Positions 8,203 to 17,840 of a stretch of DNA of 64,000 nucleotides are shown in pieces. Source of the DNA: Acinetobacter sp. CFCC 10889 (GTDB lineage Bacteria > Pseudomonadota > Gammaproteobacteria > Pseudomonadales > Moraxellaceae). The stretch covers positions 39,596-103,595 of the forward strand of contig NZ_LQXQ01000008.1 of NCBI RefSeq assembly GCF_003268395.1, read 5' to 3'. The notes below the pieces were generated by a model. That model was given only the letters and a program-made list of their open reading frames with translations, was not told the origin of the DNA and made no database searches. Made by a program: the position numbers and the translations under genes. Position 1 is the first letter of the stretch. Each line of letters starts with the position of its first letter.

Positions 8203-11040
8203 GTGGAAAAATTGCAACAATTTGCTATAGGTCAACGTTGGTTATCTGATACAGAAACAGAGCTAGGTTTAGGTGTTTTAATTGATGTCGATGAGCGTTC
8301 AATTAGCATCCTTTTTCCAAAAAGTGATGAAACACGTGTTTATGCACGTAACAACGCACCTTTATCTCGTATTGTGTTTAATCCAAATGACGAGTTACAA
8401 GATCAAGAGGGCGTCACTTGGACAGTTGAATCAGTTGAAGATCGTCACGGCGTGTTACGTTATGATGTGATTCGTACACTTGCGGATGGTACACAAGAAC
8501 GTAAATCCTTGAATGAAACTCGGATCGGAGCATCTATTCAGCTTTCAAAACCGCTTGATCGTTTGCTTGCAAGCCAAGTCGATTATAAAGAATGGTATGA
8601 CTTGCGTATTGAAGCGATGCAAATGCAAGCCAATATGCAAAACTCTCCTTTGCGTGGTTTGATTGGTGCACGTGTTGGTTTGATTCCACATCAGCTTTAT
8701 ATTGCACATGAAGTGGGTAAACGCTTTGCGCCCCGTGTTTTGCTTGCCGATGAAGTGGGTTTGGGTAAAACCATTGAAGCAGGTTTGATCATTCACCAAC
8801 AACTGAAAACAGGTCGTTCTGAACGTATTTTGATTTTAGTGCCTGATTCACTGCAATATCAGTGGATGATTGAAATGCGCCGTCGTTTCAATTTGAACTT
8901 CTCTTTATTTGATTTAACCCGTACAGCATCGATCAAAGAACATGATCCTGAACTCAATCCATTCCTGACTGAACAATGTATTATTGCATCAGTTGACTTG
9001 ATGATTGACCATGATGATTTGCGTGAACAAGCAATTGAAGCAGGTTTTGATCTTCTGGTTGTCGATGAAGCACATCATTTGATGTGGAGCGAAGAAGAAG
9101 GTGGGAATGACCGTTATGACCTTGTTGAAGAATTTGCTGAAAAAACCGCAGGCGTTTTATTATTGACCGCTACACCTGAACAATTGGGTGTAGAAAGTCA
9201 TTTCGCGCGTTTACGTTTGCTTGATCCACAACGTTTTAGTTCGCTTGATCGTTTCTTAGATGAAGAAGAGCAATATCACCATACAGCAAAAATTGCTGAA
9301 GCGTTGATGTCTGATCTGCCACTTGAAGCTGAGCATTTGGCTGCGGTAGAAACCTTACTTGGTCATGCCATCGAAGATCAACCTGAGCAACGTTTCCGTG
9401 CTATTCATGAACTATTAGATCGTCATGGTACAGGGCGTATTTTATTCCGTAATACTCGTGAAGCGATTCAAGGCTTCCCTGGTCGTGATTGTCAACCTGC
9501 ACCATTGCCTGCACCTGAGAATTGGTCGAAAGATGGTAAGTTACGTGAGCAAATGTGGCCTGAAGAAGCACAACTAGATGGTGCTTGGATGGAAACTGAT
9601 CCACGTGTATCGTGGATTATGGAAATGCTTCGCACGCAGTTAAAACATAAAAAAGTTTTATTGATCGCACGTAGTGGTCCTGTTGTTGAGGCATTAGAAA
9701 ATGCACTGCGTATTCATGCAGGTATTCGTACAGCCATGTTCCATGAAGGCATGAGCTTGCTTGAGCGTGACCAAGCTGCAGCTTATTTTGCAGAAGAATC
9801 ATATGGTGCACAGATTTTACTGTGTTCTGAAATTGGTTCGGAAGGGCGTAATTTCCAATTTGCATCGGATTTAATTTTATTCGATTTACCTGCAAATCCA
9901 GATGTCTTAGAGCAACGTATTGGTCGTTTAGATCGTATTGGTCAAGAAAACCGTATTCAAATCCATGTACCTTATCTTGTGGGAACAGCACAAGAACGTA
10001 TGTTCCGTTGGTATAATGAAGCACTCAATATTTTTAGTAATATTTCGCCAACTGCGCAAACTTTGCAAGAAAACTTTATTGTTGATTTAAAAGATTGTTT
10101 ATTAACAGATAAAGGTCAAGGCTTTGAAGATGTGCTCGAAGCGGTAAATGTACAGCGTCAAGCACTTGAAGACGAATTGCAAGAAGGTCGTGACCGTTTG
10201 CTTGAATACAACTCTTGCCGTCCAATGGTGGCACAAGAGATTGTTAATGCACTTGAAGATTATGATGACAATACTTTATTGCCAATGTTCATGAAGCGTT
10301 TTATGGCATCGACCAATATTGATTTTGATGAGCAAAGTAATGGTACTGTGATCATTAAGCCAACCGATCAAATGCAAGTGCAAGGCTTGGATATTGATGA
10401 AGAAGGCATGACAGTAACATTCTATCGTGATCAGGCACAGATCCGTGAAGATGCACAGTACATCACTTTAGAGCATCCATTTACTGAAAGTGTAATGGAA
10501 ATGATCCGTACACAATCTTTTGGTAGTACCAATGTTGCTCTACTTAAATCAGCAGCTTTACCACAAGGTTCTGTTTTACTTGAAGTATGGTTTAAGGTCG
10601 ATGTCGTTGCGCCAAAAGCACTAAATTTACCTTCAAGCTTACCAACGCAATTGATCCGTGTGTTACTCAGTGAAAAGGGTCAGGATTTATCCAATAAAAT
10701 CGCACCTGAAATTTTAAAACCATATTTGCATCACTTAGATAGCAATAGCTGTCGTCAAGTCGTGAAAGCACGCCGTGATGTGATTGAGCAACGTTATGCA
10801 CAAGCACTTGAGCTTGCCAAAGGTACATTACCTGAGTTGAAACAACAAGCCAAAGAAATCTATGGCAGTAAATGGCAATACGAAATTGATCGTTTGACCT
10901 ATTTAAAACAGTTCAACCCAAGCATCCGTGAAGATGAAATCAGTCGTTTACAAAAACTGCAAAAAGAAGGTTTAGAGTTACTTGATGGTTTAGCTGTTAC
11001 GCCAGAAGCGATTCAAGTATTGGTGGTAGTTAAGCCTTAA
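8203..11040 (+). CDS. rapA: RNA polymerase-associated ATPase RapA
   Basis: SWI2/SNF2-family ATPase that rides on RNA polymerase and helps it recycle. 945 residues against 968 in E. coli, co-linear throughout. Motifs: DEVGLGKTIEAG (Walker A region, about 180-195), VVDEAHH, LLTATPEQLG, SEIGSEGRNFQFA and RIGRLDRIGQ. The N-terminal Tudor-like region (GQRWLSDTETELGLG) is present. The start could be the GTG at 8203 or the TTG at 8212; the TTG is better placed behind AAGGTGG at 8200-8206, which would shorten the protein by three residues. Single-gene unit followed by terminators. Confidence 0.96.
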   Translation: MEKLQQFAIGQRWLSDTETELGLGVLIDVDERSISILFPKSDETRVYARNNAPLSRIVFNPNDELQDQEGVTWTVESVEDRHGVLRYDVIRTLADGTQERKSLNETRIGASIQLSKPLDRLLASQVDYKEWYDLRIEAMQMQANMQNSPLRGLIGARVGLIPHQLYIAHEVGKRFAPRVLLADEVGLGKTIEAGLIIHQQLKTGRSERILILVPDSLQYQWMIEMRRRFNLNFSLFDLTRTASIKEHDPELNPFLTEQCIIASVDLMIDHDDLREQAIEAGFDLLVVDEAHHLMWSEEEGGNDRYDLVEEFAEKTAGVLLLTATPEQLGVESHFARLRLLDPQRFSSLDRFLDEEEQYHHTAKIAEALMSDLPLEAEHLAAVETLLGHAIEDQPEQRFRAIHELLDRHGTGRILFRNTREAIQGFPGRDCQPAPLPAPENWSKDGKLREQMWPEEAQLDGAWMETDPRVSWIMEMLRTQLKHKKVLLIARSGPVVEALENALRIHAGIRTAMFHEGMSLLERDQAAAYFAEESYGAQILLCSEIGSEGRNFQFASDLILFDLPANPDVLEQRIGRLDRIGQENRIQIHVPYLVGTAQERMFRWYNEALNIFSNISPTAQTLQENFIVDLKDCLLTDKGQGFEDVLEAVNVQRQALEDELQEGRDRLLEYNSCRPMVAQEIVNALEDYDDNTLLPMFMKRFMASTNIDFDEQSNGTVIIKPTDQMQVQGLDIDEEGMTVTFYRDQAQIREDAQYITLEHPFTESVMEMIRTQSFGSTNVALLKSAALPQGSVLLEVWFKVDVVAPKALNLPSSLPTQLIRVLLSEKGQDLSNKIAPEILKPYLHHLDSNSCRQVVKARRDVIEQRYAQALELAKGTLPELKQQAKEIYGSKWQYEIDRLTYLKQFNPSIREDEISRLQKLQKEGLELLDGLAVTPEAIQVLVVVKP

Positions 11041-11118
11041 TTATTTTGAATTCAATGATTTAAAAGCTCCTTTGGGTAATGCTGATCAGTTAAGCAAAAT
11101 TATTTGAAAAATTCCTAA

Positions 11119-11252
11119 AATCTCCCCTAACCCTGAACCATATATGGTGCAAGGAAAAAGAGGGGAACTTCTTGTAACTAAAATGATTTTTAGTAATGAA
11201 AAGTCCCCTCCTTTGGAAAAGGTGAGGAACATGTTCCGCAAGGGGAGGATTC
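11119..11252. repeat. REP-like intergenic element, copy 1
   Basis: A block beginning ATCTCCCCTAACCCT and ending AAGGGGAGGATT, inverted with respect to each other, with internal hairpins including the palindrome GGAACATGTTCC at 11226-11237. It resembles a second block at 46143-46251 (same C-rich start and G-rich end). The 354-base gap after rapA holds only this element and two terminators. Confidence 0.65.
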
Positions 11253-11276
11253 AAAAATCCTTAACTGACTGGTATT

Positions 11277-11297
11277 AGCTCCTTCGGGAGCTTTTTT
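11277..11297 (+). terminator. Intrinsic terminator with TTCG loop
   Basis: A 6-bp stem AGCTCC/GGAGCT closed by a TTCG tetraloop, then six T. It serves rapA, lying beyond the REP-like element. Confidence 0.8.
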
Positions 11298-11346
11298 ATT
11301 TCTAATATACGATGAGTACAAATGATGTCTTTATCGATTTATGATT

Positions 11347-11376
11347 AAAAAGCCTTGCATCGAGCAAGGCTTTTTT
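11347..11376. terminator. Bidirectional terminator between rapA and the DUF3144 genes
   Basis: Stem AGCCTTGC (11351-11358) with GCAAGGCT (11364-11371), flanked by A-run on the left and T-run on the right, so it can stop transcription from both sides. Confidence 0.82.
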
Positions 11377-11394
11377 AAGAATCGAACGAATGTA

Positions 11395-11781
11395 TCAATG
11401 ATGGTCATGCTTATGTGTATGAAATTCTTCATTTTTACGGAAGCGTAAATAATTTTCGAACTGTTCACAATATTCATCATAATTGTCTTCAAGCATCATT
11501 TGAAACTGTTGAAGAATATAAGACATCACTTGTTCTTTAGCATCACGCATTTCATCGCCATCTTTAAAAGTATTGGCTGCCACCCAAGTATTAAAGCGGG
11601 CAGTACCAAACAGCATCGCAGCACTGACTTGTCCACGTAACTCATTTGGATCAGGTTTTTGCCCTTTTGGTGGACGACAAAACTCATTGGCTTGTTTAAT
11701 AAATTCGTCAGCACGCTCAAAAAAAACCGCATTTAACGCTTCTTCTTCGGTGACATCCGTAGCATCAATTTTTTGAGACAT
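11395..11781 (-). CDS. DUF3144-type protein, copy A
   Basis: 128 residues from the ATG at 11781 (GGAA site 6-7 bases upstream; the GTG at 11793 is a weaker alternative). The core shows FFERADEFIKQANEFC, then SAAMLFGTARFNTW and a QFQMMLEDNYDEYCEQFENY tail. This is the arrangement of DUF3144, whose function is unknown. The C-terminus is His-rich (HTHKHDHH). It is a paralogue of the next gene upstream (11837-12211), 55 bases away on the same strand, evidently by tandem duplication. Probably a small soluble helical protein. Confidence 0.75.
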   Translation of the reverse strand: MSQKIDATDVTEEEALNAVFFERADEFIKQANEFCRPPKGQKPDPNELRGQVSAAMLFGTARFNTWVAANTFKDGDEMRDAKEQVMSYILQQFQMMLEDNYDEYCEQFENYLRFRKNEEFHTHKHDHH

Positions 11782-11836
11782 GAAAATTTCCACAACAATG
11801 ATTTAAATAGGAGCGTATTATAGGGCAATATCGTGA

Positions 11837-12211
11837 TTAAACGAAATGCTTCACTTCATCCTCTGGTGGATTCATATATTCATCAAAATTGTTAGAATAT
11901 TCATCAAAATTATCTTCAAGCATCAGTTTATATTGCTCTAAAAAATAACTCAAAACTTGCTCTTTATTGGCTTTTAAATCTTCAGCATTGTGATAACCAC
12001 AGGCAGTTAGCCAAATATTAAAACGGGCATTAGCGTACATCAATGATGCGCTGACTTTAGAGGCTGATGTTGCAAACTCCTCATCACCTGTACTGTCTGA
12101 AAGTGTATTGGCAAGGGCAATGAACTCATCTGCACGGTGGTAAAACTGTTCATCTGCAATGGCTTCTACAGGTTCTAATAAACCGTCAAAATCATTTGAA
12201 TTTTTTGACAT
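11837..12211 (-). CDS. DUF3144-type protein, copy B
   Basis: 124 residues from ATG 12211, which has a GAGA site; the TTG 15 bases upstream is less likely. It shares the core FYHRADEFIALANTL, SASLMYANARFNIWL and EQYKLMLEDNFDEY with the neighbouring copy A, but lacks the His-rich tail. Helical, acidic and soluble. Function unknown; the two are probably co-transcribed and divergent from the gene at 12304. Confidence 0.75.
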   Translation of the reverse strand: MSKNSNDFDGLLEPVEAIADEQFYHRADEFIALANTLSDSTGDEEFATSASKVSASLMYANARFNIWLTACGYHNAEDLKANKEQVLSYFLEQYKLMLEDNFDEYSNNFDEYMNPPEDEVKHFV

Positions 12212-12303
12212 TTTAAAATTTCTCAATTACTTGTATGTATAAACGAACTATAGCATACTTAAAATAGCCTAAGTAGTTAAATCAAGCTTTTTAAGGACTC
12301 CTC

Positions 12304-12936
12304 ATGCAAGATGCCATCGCAGTACAAAGTTTAAAAAGTGATATTGCTTTATTACGTCAAAATATTTGGCCACCAGTAGATTTGGCAAATGTTGAAGGTT
12401 TACCGATTTATTATGGTTCAAAACAACAAGTTGCAGATTATTATCAACAATGGACAGGTTTGATTGAGCGTGCACAAGACTTGTTTCAACCTTTTATGGA
12501 AGATGAAGTTTTAGATGCGATTCATTTGCCGAGTCATTTAAATTTACCATTATTTTTCTTTCATGTAGACCGTATTCGCATCAATAAAACTCGTGCTAAA
12601 GAGTCAAAAACTTTTCGAGGTCTTGCCAGTTTAATGGAAAAATGCGGGCAGTTTGAGCCTGAACAAATTCTTGCCATGAAGCAATGGTTAGACAGTGACG
12701 ATACCGCAGCATTGGTTGCTCATCGTGAATTTATTGATTTGCGTACTTATATTTTCCAACATGGGCAAACGGAATATACACGTACACGTTTTTATGTGAA
12801 TGGTTTGGTGCTCAGTACTGAGCAGCATTTTGAGTTGGTCGATGCACGTGATAAACCGAGAAAACAGCGTAATGACAGTTATAGCGATCCTTTAGCAGAT
12901 AATAATACTTGGAAAGTTTTTGGAAAATATCGCTAG
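12304..12936 (+). CDS. Hypothetical protein, 210 aa
   Basis: I do not recognise a domain. It starts at an ATG behind AAGGACTCCTC and is open for 210 residues. No signal peptide or membrane helix is seen; it looks soluble. Features are LPSHLNLPLFFFHVDRIRINK in the middle and a basic, polar C-terminus (DARDKPRKQRNDS). It stands alone, divergent from the DUF3144 pair and convergent with the CYTH-CHAD gene, without a clear terminator after it. Confidence 0.75.
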   Translation: MQDAIAVQSLKSDIALLRQNIWPPVDLANVEGLPIYYGSKQQVADYYQQWTGLIERAQDLFQPFMEDEVLDAIHLPSHLNLPLFFFHVDRIRINKTRAKESKTFRGLASLMEKCGQFEPEQILAMKQWLDSDDTAALVAHREFIDLRTYIFQHGQTEYTRTRFYVNGLVLSTEQHFELVDARDKPRKQRNDSYSDPLADNNTWKVFGKYR

Positions 12937-12979
12937 GTATATTTTCCAAGTATGTTACTCACTATAATTCCACTACATT

Positions 12980-14446
12980 TTATGTAGACCAAAATGGTTG
13001 TGCTGCTGAAAAATGCGATAAATCTTGTGAATTTTGTTCTAATAAAAGTTGTTGACGTGCAGCAAGCCAACCAATTGCAAACCATGCTTTAGGTTCTTGT
13101 TCGAGCATATTTTTAAAGAAATCTTCAGCCACGATTAAATCATTATATTGACCTAAACTTTCTTGTGCAGGTTTGAGTGCTTTAAGATATTTTTTCACTT
13201 TGTCAGTGTCATAAATAGAAGCAACAAATTCAATACTATAGCGCAAACGTTTTAAGCGTTTACGGGTTCGATGACGTTCATCAATGCTTAAATCCAAATA
13301 ATGTTGTGCGTCCTCAGTGATTTGTTGATGCAGTTTTTTAATCTCTTTTTCAAATTTTTTCTTGAGACTTTCTTTGCTTTTTGCATGTGTATTTTCATTG
13401 ATAAATTGAATGAGTGATAAAACCAAATGGTTAAATTGCATAGATTGAAATACAGCACTTAAATTGGTTTTATTTTCATACTTATTTTGTGCTAATTCGA
13501 AATCAGGCGCACCCGCAGCTTTGAGTTGGGGGAGTAATTCTTCCTCTATTACATCAAGATCACGACGATTCCCTAATTGTCTAAACAATTGAGCAAGTTG
13601 TTCTTCCCATGTAGGATCAATATGATTTGACCATTTGGAAAAAGTTTTTAAGGCACTGCGTAAACGGCGAATAGCGACACGTGCTTGATGCACATGTTCA
13701 CTGCAAAAATTTCCTGAAGCAATTGCGGTGCTATTGGGTAAAAGGTGTTGTAAGCCATTGTTCATAATGTCTTTTAGCGCTTGTTCGGGGGATTTATTTG
13801 CATTTAAAGACTGCTGAGATTGAAGTTTAATCGGATTGTCAGGATTATTTTGCGCCAGTAAAAAACCACATTGCGCTTTACTGCGAGTATCTAGCCATAA
13901 GCCATAACGTTTTACCCGTGGCAGGATAAAAGAAATAAAATCCTCAATAGAACCTTGTTTTAGCTCAAATTCTATTTCAAAAATTTCAAGAGTTTGATCT
14001 TGATGTTGTATTGTTCCGACATCAACACTGACTTCTATTTGGCTTTTTTGAAAATTAAATAAAGTGCTAGATCGTTTTATTTGTGTTTCAAACTGAATGT
14101 GTAAGTCCATTTGGATATTTTTTAAAAGTTTCAACGCTTTTTTATCGAAGTGTTTTTGTGTTTGATAAAAATCCAGATTTAATTCAGTCGGTTCTATATC
14201 GCCTAACTCATTTTCAAATTCTGTACGTTGTAATTGTTGTGCTGTTGGAAGTTTCAGTGTTTGTACCCAAGTTGTATTTTCTAAACGTTGGCGCAGTGAA
14301 ATCTGTTTTTCTGAGAGGATAAATGTATCGGTATCGAAATATTTAGCATTTAAATTTAAGGTCGATGGATTTTTTCTTTGTAATGTTTTAAGCAATACAT
14401 CCTGTTGATCCTTGGCAATTTGGAATTTTAATTCGACTTCAAACAT
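12980..14446 (-). CDS. CYTH-CHAD protein, inorganic triphosphatase-like, copy A
   Basis: 488 residues from the ATG at 14446 (AAGGA site); the frame extends further upstream but that part is A+T-rich noncoding. The N-terminal CYTH (triphosphate tunnel) domain starts with the ExExK motif (EVELK, residues 3-7) and has paired acidic/basic strands to about 200. The C-terminal CHAD domain (about 230-480) keeps the conserved His/Arg pattern VHQARVAIRRLRS (near 250) and HRTRKRLKRLRY (near 397), the basic residues that bind polyphosphate. The closest known architecture is E. coli YgiF, a triphosphatase. Divergent from the ABC exporter gene. Confidence 0.88.
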   Translation of the reverse strand: MFEVELKFQIAKDQQDVLLKTLQRKNPSTLNLNAKYFDTDTFILSEKQISLRQRLENTTWVQTLKLPTAQQLQRTEFENELGDIEPTELNLDFYQTQKHFDKKALKLLKNIQMDLHIQFETQIKRSSTLFNFQKSQIEVSVDVGTIQHQDQTLEIFEIEFELKQGSIEDFISFILPRVKRYGLWLDTRSKAQCGFLLAQNNPDNPIKLQSQQSLNANKSPEQALKDIMNNGLQHLLPNSTAIASGNFCSEHVHQARVAIRRLRSALKTFSKWSNHIDPTWEEQLAQLFRQLGNRRDLDVIEEELLPQLKAAGAPDFELAQNKYENKTNLSAVFQSMQFNHLVLSLIQFINENTHAKSKESLKKKFEKEIKKLHQQITEDAQHYLDLSIDERHRTRKRLKRLRYSIEFVASIYDTDKVKKYLKALKPAQESLGQYNDLIVAEDFFKNMLEQEPKAWFAIGWLAARQQLLLEQNSQDLSHFSAAQPFWST

Positions 14447-14642
14447 TGCATGTATCCTTGTTTTAGAACAATGGTTTAACTTAACAATACCTGACAGTTT
14501 GTTATAAGTGATTAAAATATTGTATGTAAACATGTCGATATGCTTTTGTTTAAATTGGTTATTTAAATCGTATTTTTGAGAATGTTTTTTATACAATTGA
14601 GTAGCGTAATAAAATCAAGTTATTATAAAAATTAGGCTAAAT

Positions 14643-16349
14643 ATGGATTTGAAAATATTTAAAGTTTACCGTTTAGTTTGGAATGTGGTCAAAACCCAAT
14701 ATCAACATCCGATCAAAGATATGCTGATTTTAGGCTTTATTCTACTGATTCATACTTTATTGTCTGTTGCAGTGCCTTATATTTTAAAAGAAATTGTTGA
14801 TCAATCGAAATTAGGTTCAACACAACTTGCAGTGACAGCGTTATTTTCATGGATGAATTTATATATTTTAGCCACCGCATACGCACTAGGCTGGTTGTTG
14901 ATGAATATTTTAAATCATGTCGAGGGTTTTTTAGGGGCAAATTTACAAACTAAATTTAAAATTGCTTTACTACATGGTGGCGTACAACAATATTTTAAGA
15001 CCACTTTTGCAGAACAAAAGAAAATAGAATTAGGTGTTTATCAAACTGATATTTTACGTGGAGCAGGTGCATTCGGCACGATTACTTATGTGATTCTTTT
15101 TGTACTTATTCCCATTATTTTTCAAATACTCAGTATGGTGTGGGTATTAGCACAGTCGATTGCCTTAAATTATGCGATTTATTTTATGCTATTTGCTTTT
15201 GTTACATTTGCATTAAATATTTATTTTACGGCAAAGGGCAATGATATTTTTACCTCAATGTACAATGCACAAAATCAAGTTGGGCAGTTTTTTATAGAAA
15301 AAATCCAAGCGAATTATGATATTAAAGTGAATGGCGCACAACAATATGAAATGACTTTATATGAGAATCGGTTGAGCCATTATAAAAATGAAATGGTGAA
15401 TAGTTATAAAAGATTAGCGATGATTATGGTGATACAAGTATTCTTTGTTGGTGCATTCTTGCTGACATTTATGCTTTTTACCGTCTATTTATTTAAACAT
15501 CAAAATGTGACTTCAGGCGATTTTGTCCTGATCAGTACCTATATTATTGCTTTAACCATGCCATTGTTGATGGTGTCACAAAGTATTATTCACTTGAAAG
15601 GTGATTTTATTGCCATTGAAAAATTTTACCAATATTTTAGTTTAGACACGGATCAATTTAAGTCTGAAAGGATCATCGATCAGCCCATTTTATATCATTT
15701 TGAGAATGCAGAATTTTATTTAGGTAAGAACTTAATTCAAAATTTTAATTTACAGATTAAGCAGAACAAAATTTATGTAGCCATTGGACAAACGGGCATA
15801 GGAAAAACCAGTTTTATCAATTATTTAATAGGGTTGGAGCGTGTTCAAGCAGGGCGGTTATTTTATAAAAATATTGAGATTAGTCAGCAATTTTCAGAAA
15901 ACATTTTTCAAGAAATCGCAGTGGTGAGTCAAATGCCTGTGGTGTATTCAGGGACATTGCGTGAAAATTTAATCCATAATAGTCAACATCATTATACTGA
16001 TCATGAATTAAAAGATTATTTATCTAAATTTAATTTATTGAATTTGTTAGAGAAAAATAACTTAACTTTGGATGATGATTTACAGCATATTTATAAAAGT
16101 TTTTCAGGTGGTGAAAAACAAAGGATTAGCATTATTCGAGCATTGTTAAAAAAGCCAAAACTGTTGATTATGGATGAGCCAACGGCAGCATTAGATGAAC
16201 AAACTAGTGTTGAAGTGATGCAGTTAATCCGTGCCGAAGTTCCCTCAATTTTCATGATTTCTCACGCAAATTTTGCGATGCAATATGCAGATGAAGTCAT
16301 TCATTTTGATGAATTGGTACAGGAAAATCAGCGCAGCGTAGAGCTATAG
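14643..16349 (+). CDS. ABC transporter, fused permease and ATPase
   Basis: 568 residues. N-terminal six-helix exporter-type membrane domain (about 20-310), then a nucleotide-binding domain with Walker A GQTGIGKTS, signature FSGGEKQRIS, Walker B LLIMDEPTAALDE and the H-loop ISHAN. This is the half-size exporter layout (MsbA/Atm1-like), expected to work as a homodimer in the inner membrane. The substrate is unknown. It sits between two CYTH-CHAD paralogues, divergent from one and convergent with the other, so a role linked to polyphosphate or triphosphate metabolism is possible but only inferred. Confidence 0.88.
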   Translation: MDLKIFKVYRLVWNVVKTQYQHPIKDMLILGFILLIHTLLSVAVPYILKEIVDQSKLGSTQLAVTALFSWMNLYILATAYALGWLLMNILNHVEGFLGANLQTKFKIALLHGGVQQYFKTTFAEQKKIELGVYQTDILRGAGAFGTITYVILFVLIPIIFQILSMVWVLAQSIALNYAIYFMLFAFVTFALNIYFTAKGNDIFTSMYNAQNQVGQFFIEKIQANYDIKVNGAQQYEMTLYENRLSHYKNEMVNSYKRLAMIMVIQVFFVGAFLLTFMLFTVYLFKHQNVTSGDFVLISTYIIALTMPLLMVSQSIIHLKGDFIAIEKFYQYFSLDTDQFKSERIIDQPILYHFENAEFYLGKNLIQNFNLQIKQNKIYVAIGQTGIGKTSFINYLIGLERVQAGRLFYKNIEISQQFSENIFQEIAVVSQMPVVYSGTLRENLIHNSQHHYTDHELKDYLSKFNLLNLLEKNNLTLDDDLQHIYKSFSGGEKQRISIIRALLKKPKLLIMDEPTAALDEQTSVEVMQLIRAEVPSIFMISHANFAMQYADEVIHFDELVQENQRSVEL

Positions 16350-16375
16350 ATTACGCTGCGCAATAGATTTCTTTT
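16331..16375. terminator. Hairpin between ABC exporter and CYTH-CHAD copy B
   Basis: A perfect 10-bp stem, GCGCAGCGTA (16331-16340) with TACGCTGCGC (16352-16361), overlapping the ABC transporter stop and followed by a T-rich stretch. A likely terminator in this 30-base convergent gap. Confidence 0.65.
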
Positions 16376-16379
16376 AGGT

Positions 16380-17840
16380 TTATTTTAAGAATTTACGACT
16401 GACTAGAAATTGCTCAGTCGCTTCAAGTAGCTTTTCTGCATAAACTTCTTGTTTTGCCGTTAACCAACCTAAAGCAAACCAGTCACTTGGTTCTAAGTCA
16501 GTTTGTTGTAAATAAGAGGCGGATGAAGCAAGTACCTGATATTGTTCAGATGCATGTTGAGCATCATTCAGTGCTTTGCCATATTTTTGTAGATTTTTAA
16601 CATCATAAATTGTGGTTAAAATCGGGAAGCTAAATTTTAATTCACTCAGACGTAGTGCGAGTTCTTCTAAGGTTTCAAGGTCAGCAAGATCAGCATGATT
16701 TAAGCTCTCTTGTAGTTGTTTATACTGATTTTGCAAGGTATTTTGTGCAAACCATTTTAAATCATGACTTTGGATTTTTTTTTCATCATTTAAACTAAAC
16801 ATGAGAAGCTCTAAATAATGTTGCACATTTAGTGTCGATTTCACTAAATTATTCAATTTCTCTTTGGCATATAAAATATCTTTATCCAAGCTTTCTGCTG
16901 TTTTAGGATTTTGCAGCAATGCACCTAAGGTATTTTGCATATGTTCAAAATGTGCGAGGTTTTGGAAATGGCTTTTAAACGCTGCCAATTGATACGCCCA
17001 TTTGTCCGAAAGATCATTACTCCATTCTTTGAATAATGAAATACTTAAATGTAAATGGTGTAAAGCTGTTTGGGCTTGTTGTAAGTGCTCAGGTTCAGCA
17101 ACATGCGCTGAAATTGCAGCGATATTGGGCAGTAAATGTTGTAATTGGTTGGCGATGAGCAGTCTTAAATTAAAGTCGGCAGATTCTTTTTTATTTAAAA
17201 TCAGTTCTTTGGTAAGTTTAGCGGGACTAACCGATTTATTTTCTACCAGTAAATTGCCAAATTCAGCTTTGCTGCGTACATCAAGCCACAATTGATATTT
17301 TTTTACCCATTCAAAACTAAAAGCCAGCAAAGATTGAATCGAACCACTTTTTAGTTCAAATTCAACTTCATATATGTCTTGTTTCGCAGTCTGAGTACGA
17401 ATTTCACCAATATCAATGCTGATTTCGATTTCTGCATCTTGGTATTCGATCACACGGAACGTACGTTGAATGTCAGTTTCAAACTGAAGTTTGAGTTGTT
17501 CACGATGTTCGCCCAAAGCATTTTGTAAAATGTGTAATGCTTCAGGATTGTCTTGATAAATCGCTAAATTTAACTCAGGGGCTTGTTCTAGTTCACCAAG
17601 ATCATGATTATCTTCAAAGCGATGCAGTTGGCTTTTCCCCATTGCTTTGAGAGTTTGAATCCATTTCGTTCCCTCTAAACGCTGACGTAATGCAGCCGAA
17701 TGTTGCGCCAACAACTTATCTTCGGTGTCATAATATTTGGCTTGTAATTGAATCGTTTCAGATTTTTTGGGATCTAATGCTTTGAGCAACGCATGGCGAC
17801 GAGTTTCTGGAATCTGAAATTTTAACTCAACTTCAAGCAT
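16380..17840 (-). CDS. CYTH-CHAD protein with degenerate CHAD, copy B
   Basis: 486 residues, co-linear with copy A. The CYTH domain starts LEVELKFQI and keeps the acidic/basic strand pattern, so triphosphate binding is plausible. The C-terminal half aligns with CHAD, but the conserved basic positions are lost: VHQARVAIRRLRS of copy A corresponds to LQQAQTALHHLHL here, and HRTRKRLKRLRY to LETLEELALRLSELK. The CHAD half has therefore probably lost polyphosphate binding and may be structural or have a new partner. The C-terminal motif SDWFALGWLTAKQE is shared with copy A (KAWFAIGWLAARQQ). Confidence 0.85.
   Translation of the reverse strand: MLEVELKFQIPETRRHALLKALDPKKSETIQLQAKYYDTEDKLLAQHSAALRQRLEGTKWIQTLKAMGKSQLHRFEDNHDLGELEQAPELNLAIYQDNPEALHILQNALGEHREQLKLQFETDIQRTFRVIEYQDAEIEISIDIGEIRTQTAKQDIYEVEFELKSGSIQSLLAFSFEWVKKYQLWLDVRSKAEFGNLLVENKSVSPAKLTKELILNKKESADFNLRLLIANQLQHLLPNIAAISAHVAEPEHLQQAQTALHHLHLSISLFKEWSNDLSDKWAYQLAAFKSHFQNLAHFEHMQNTLGALLQNPKTAESLDKDILYAKEKLNNLVKSTLNVQHYLELLMFSLNDEKKIQSHDLKWFAQNTLQNQYKQLQESLNHADLADLETLEELALRLSELKFSFPILTTIYDVKNLQKYGKALNDAQHASEQYQVLASSASYLQQTDLEPSDWFALGWLTAKQEVYAEKLLEATEQFLVSRKFLK

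Noticed and set aside
14447..14596. N-terminal extension of the CYTH-CHAD copy A
   Set aside because: The CYTH domain starts at MFEVELK as in copy B; the upstream part is A+T-rich without family resemblance.
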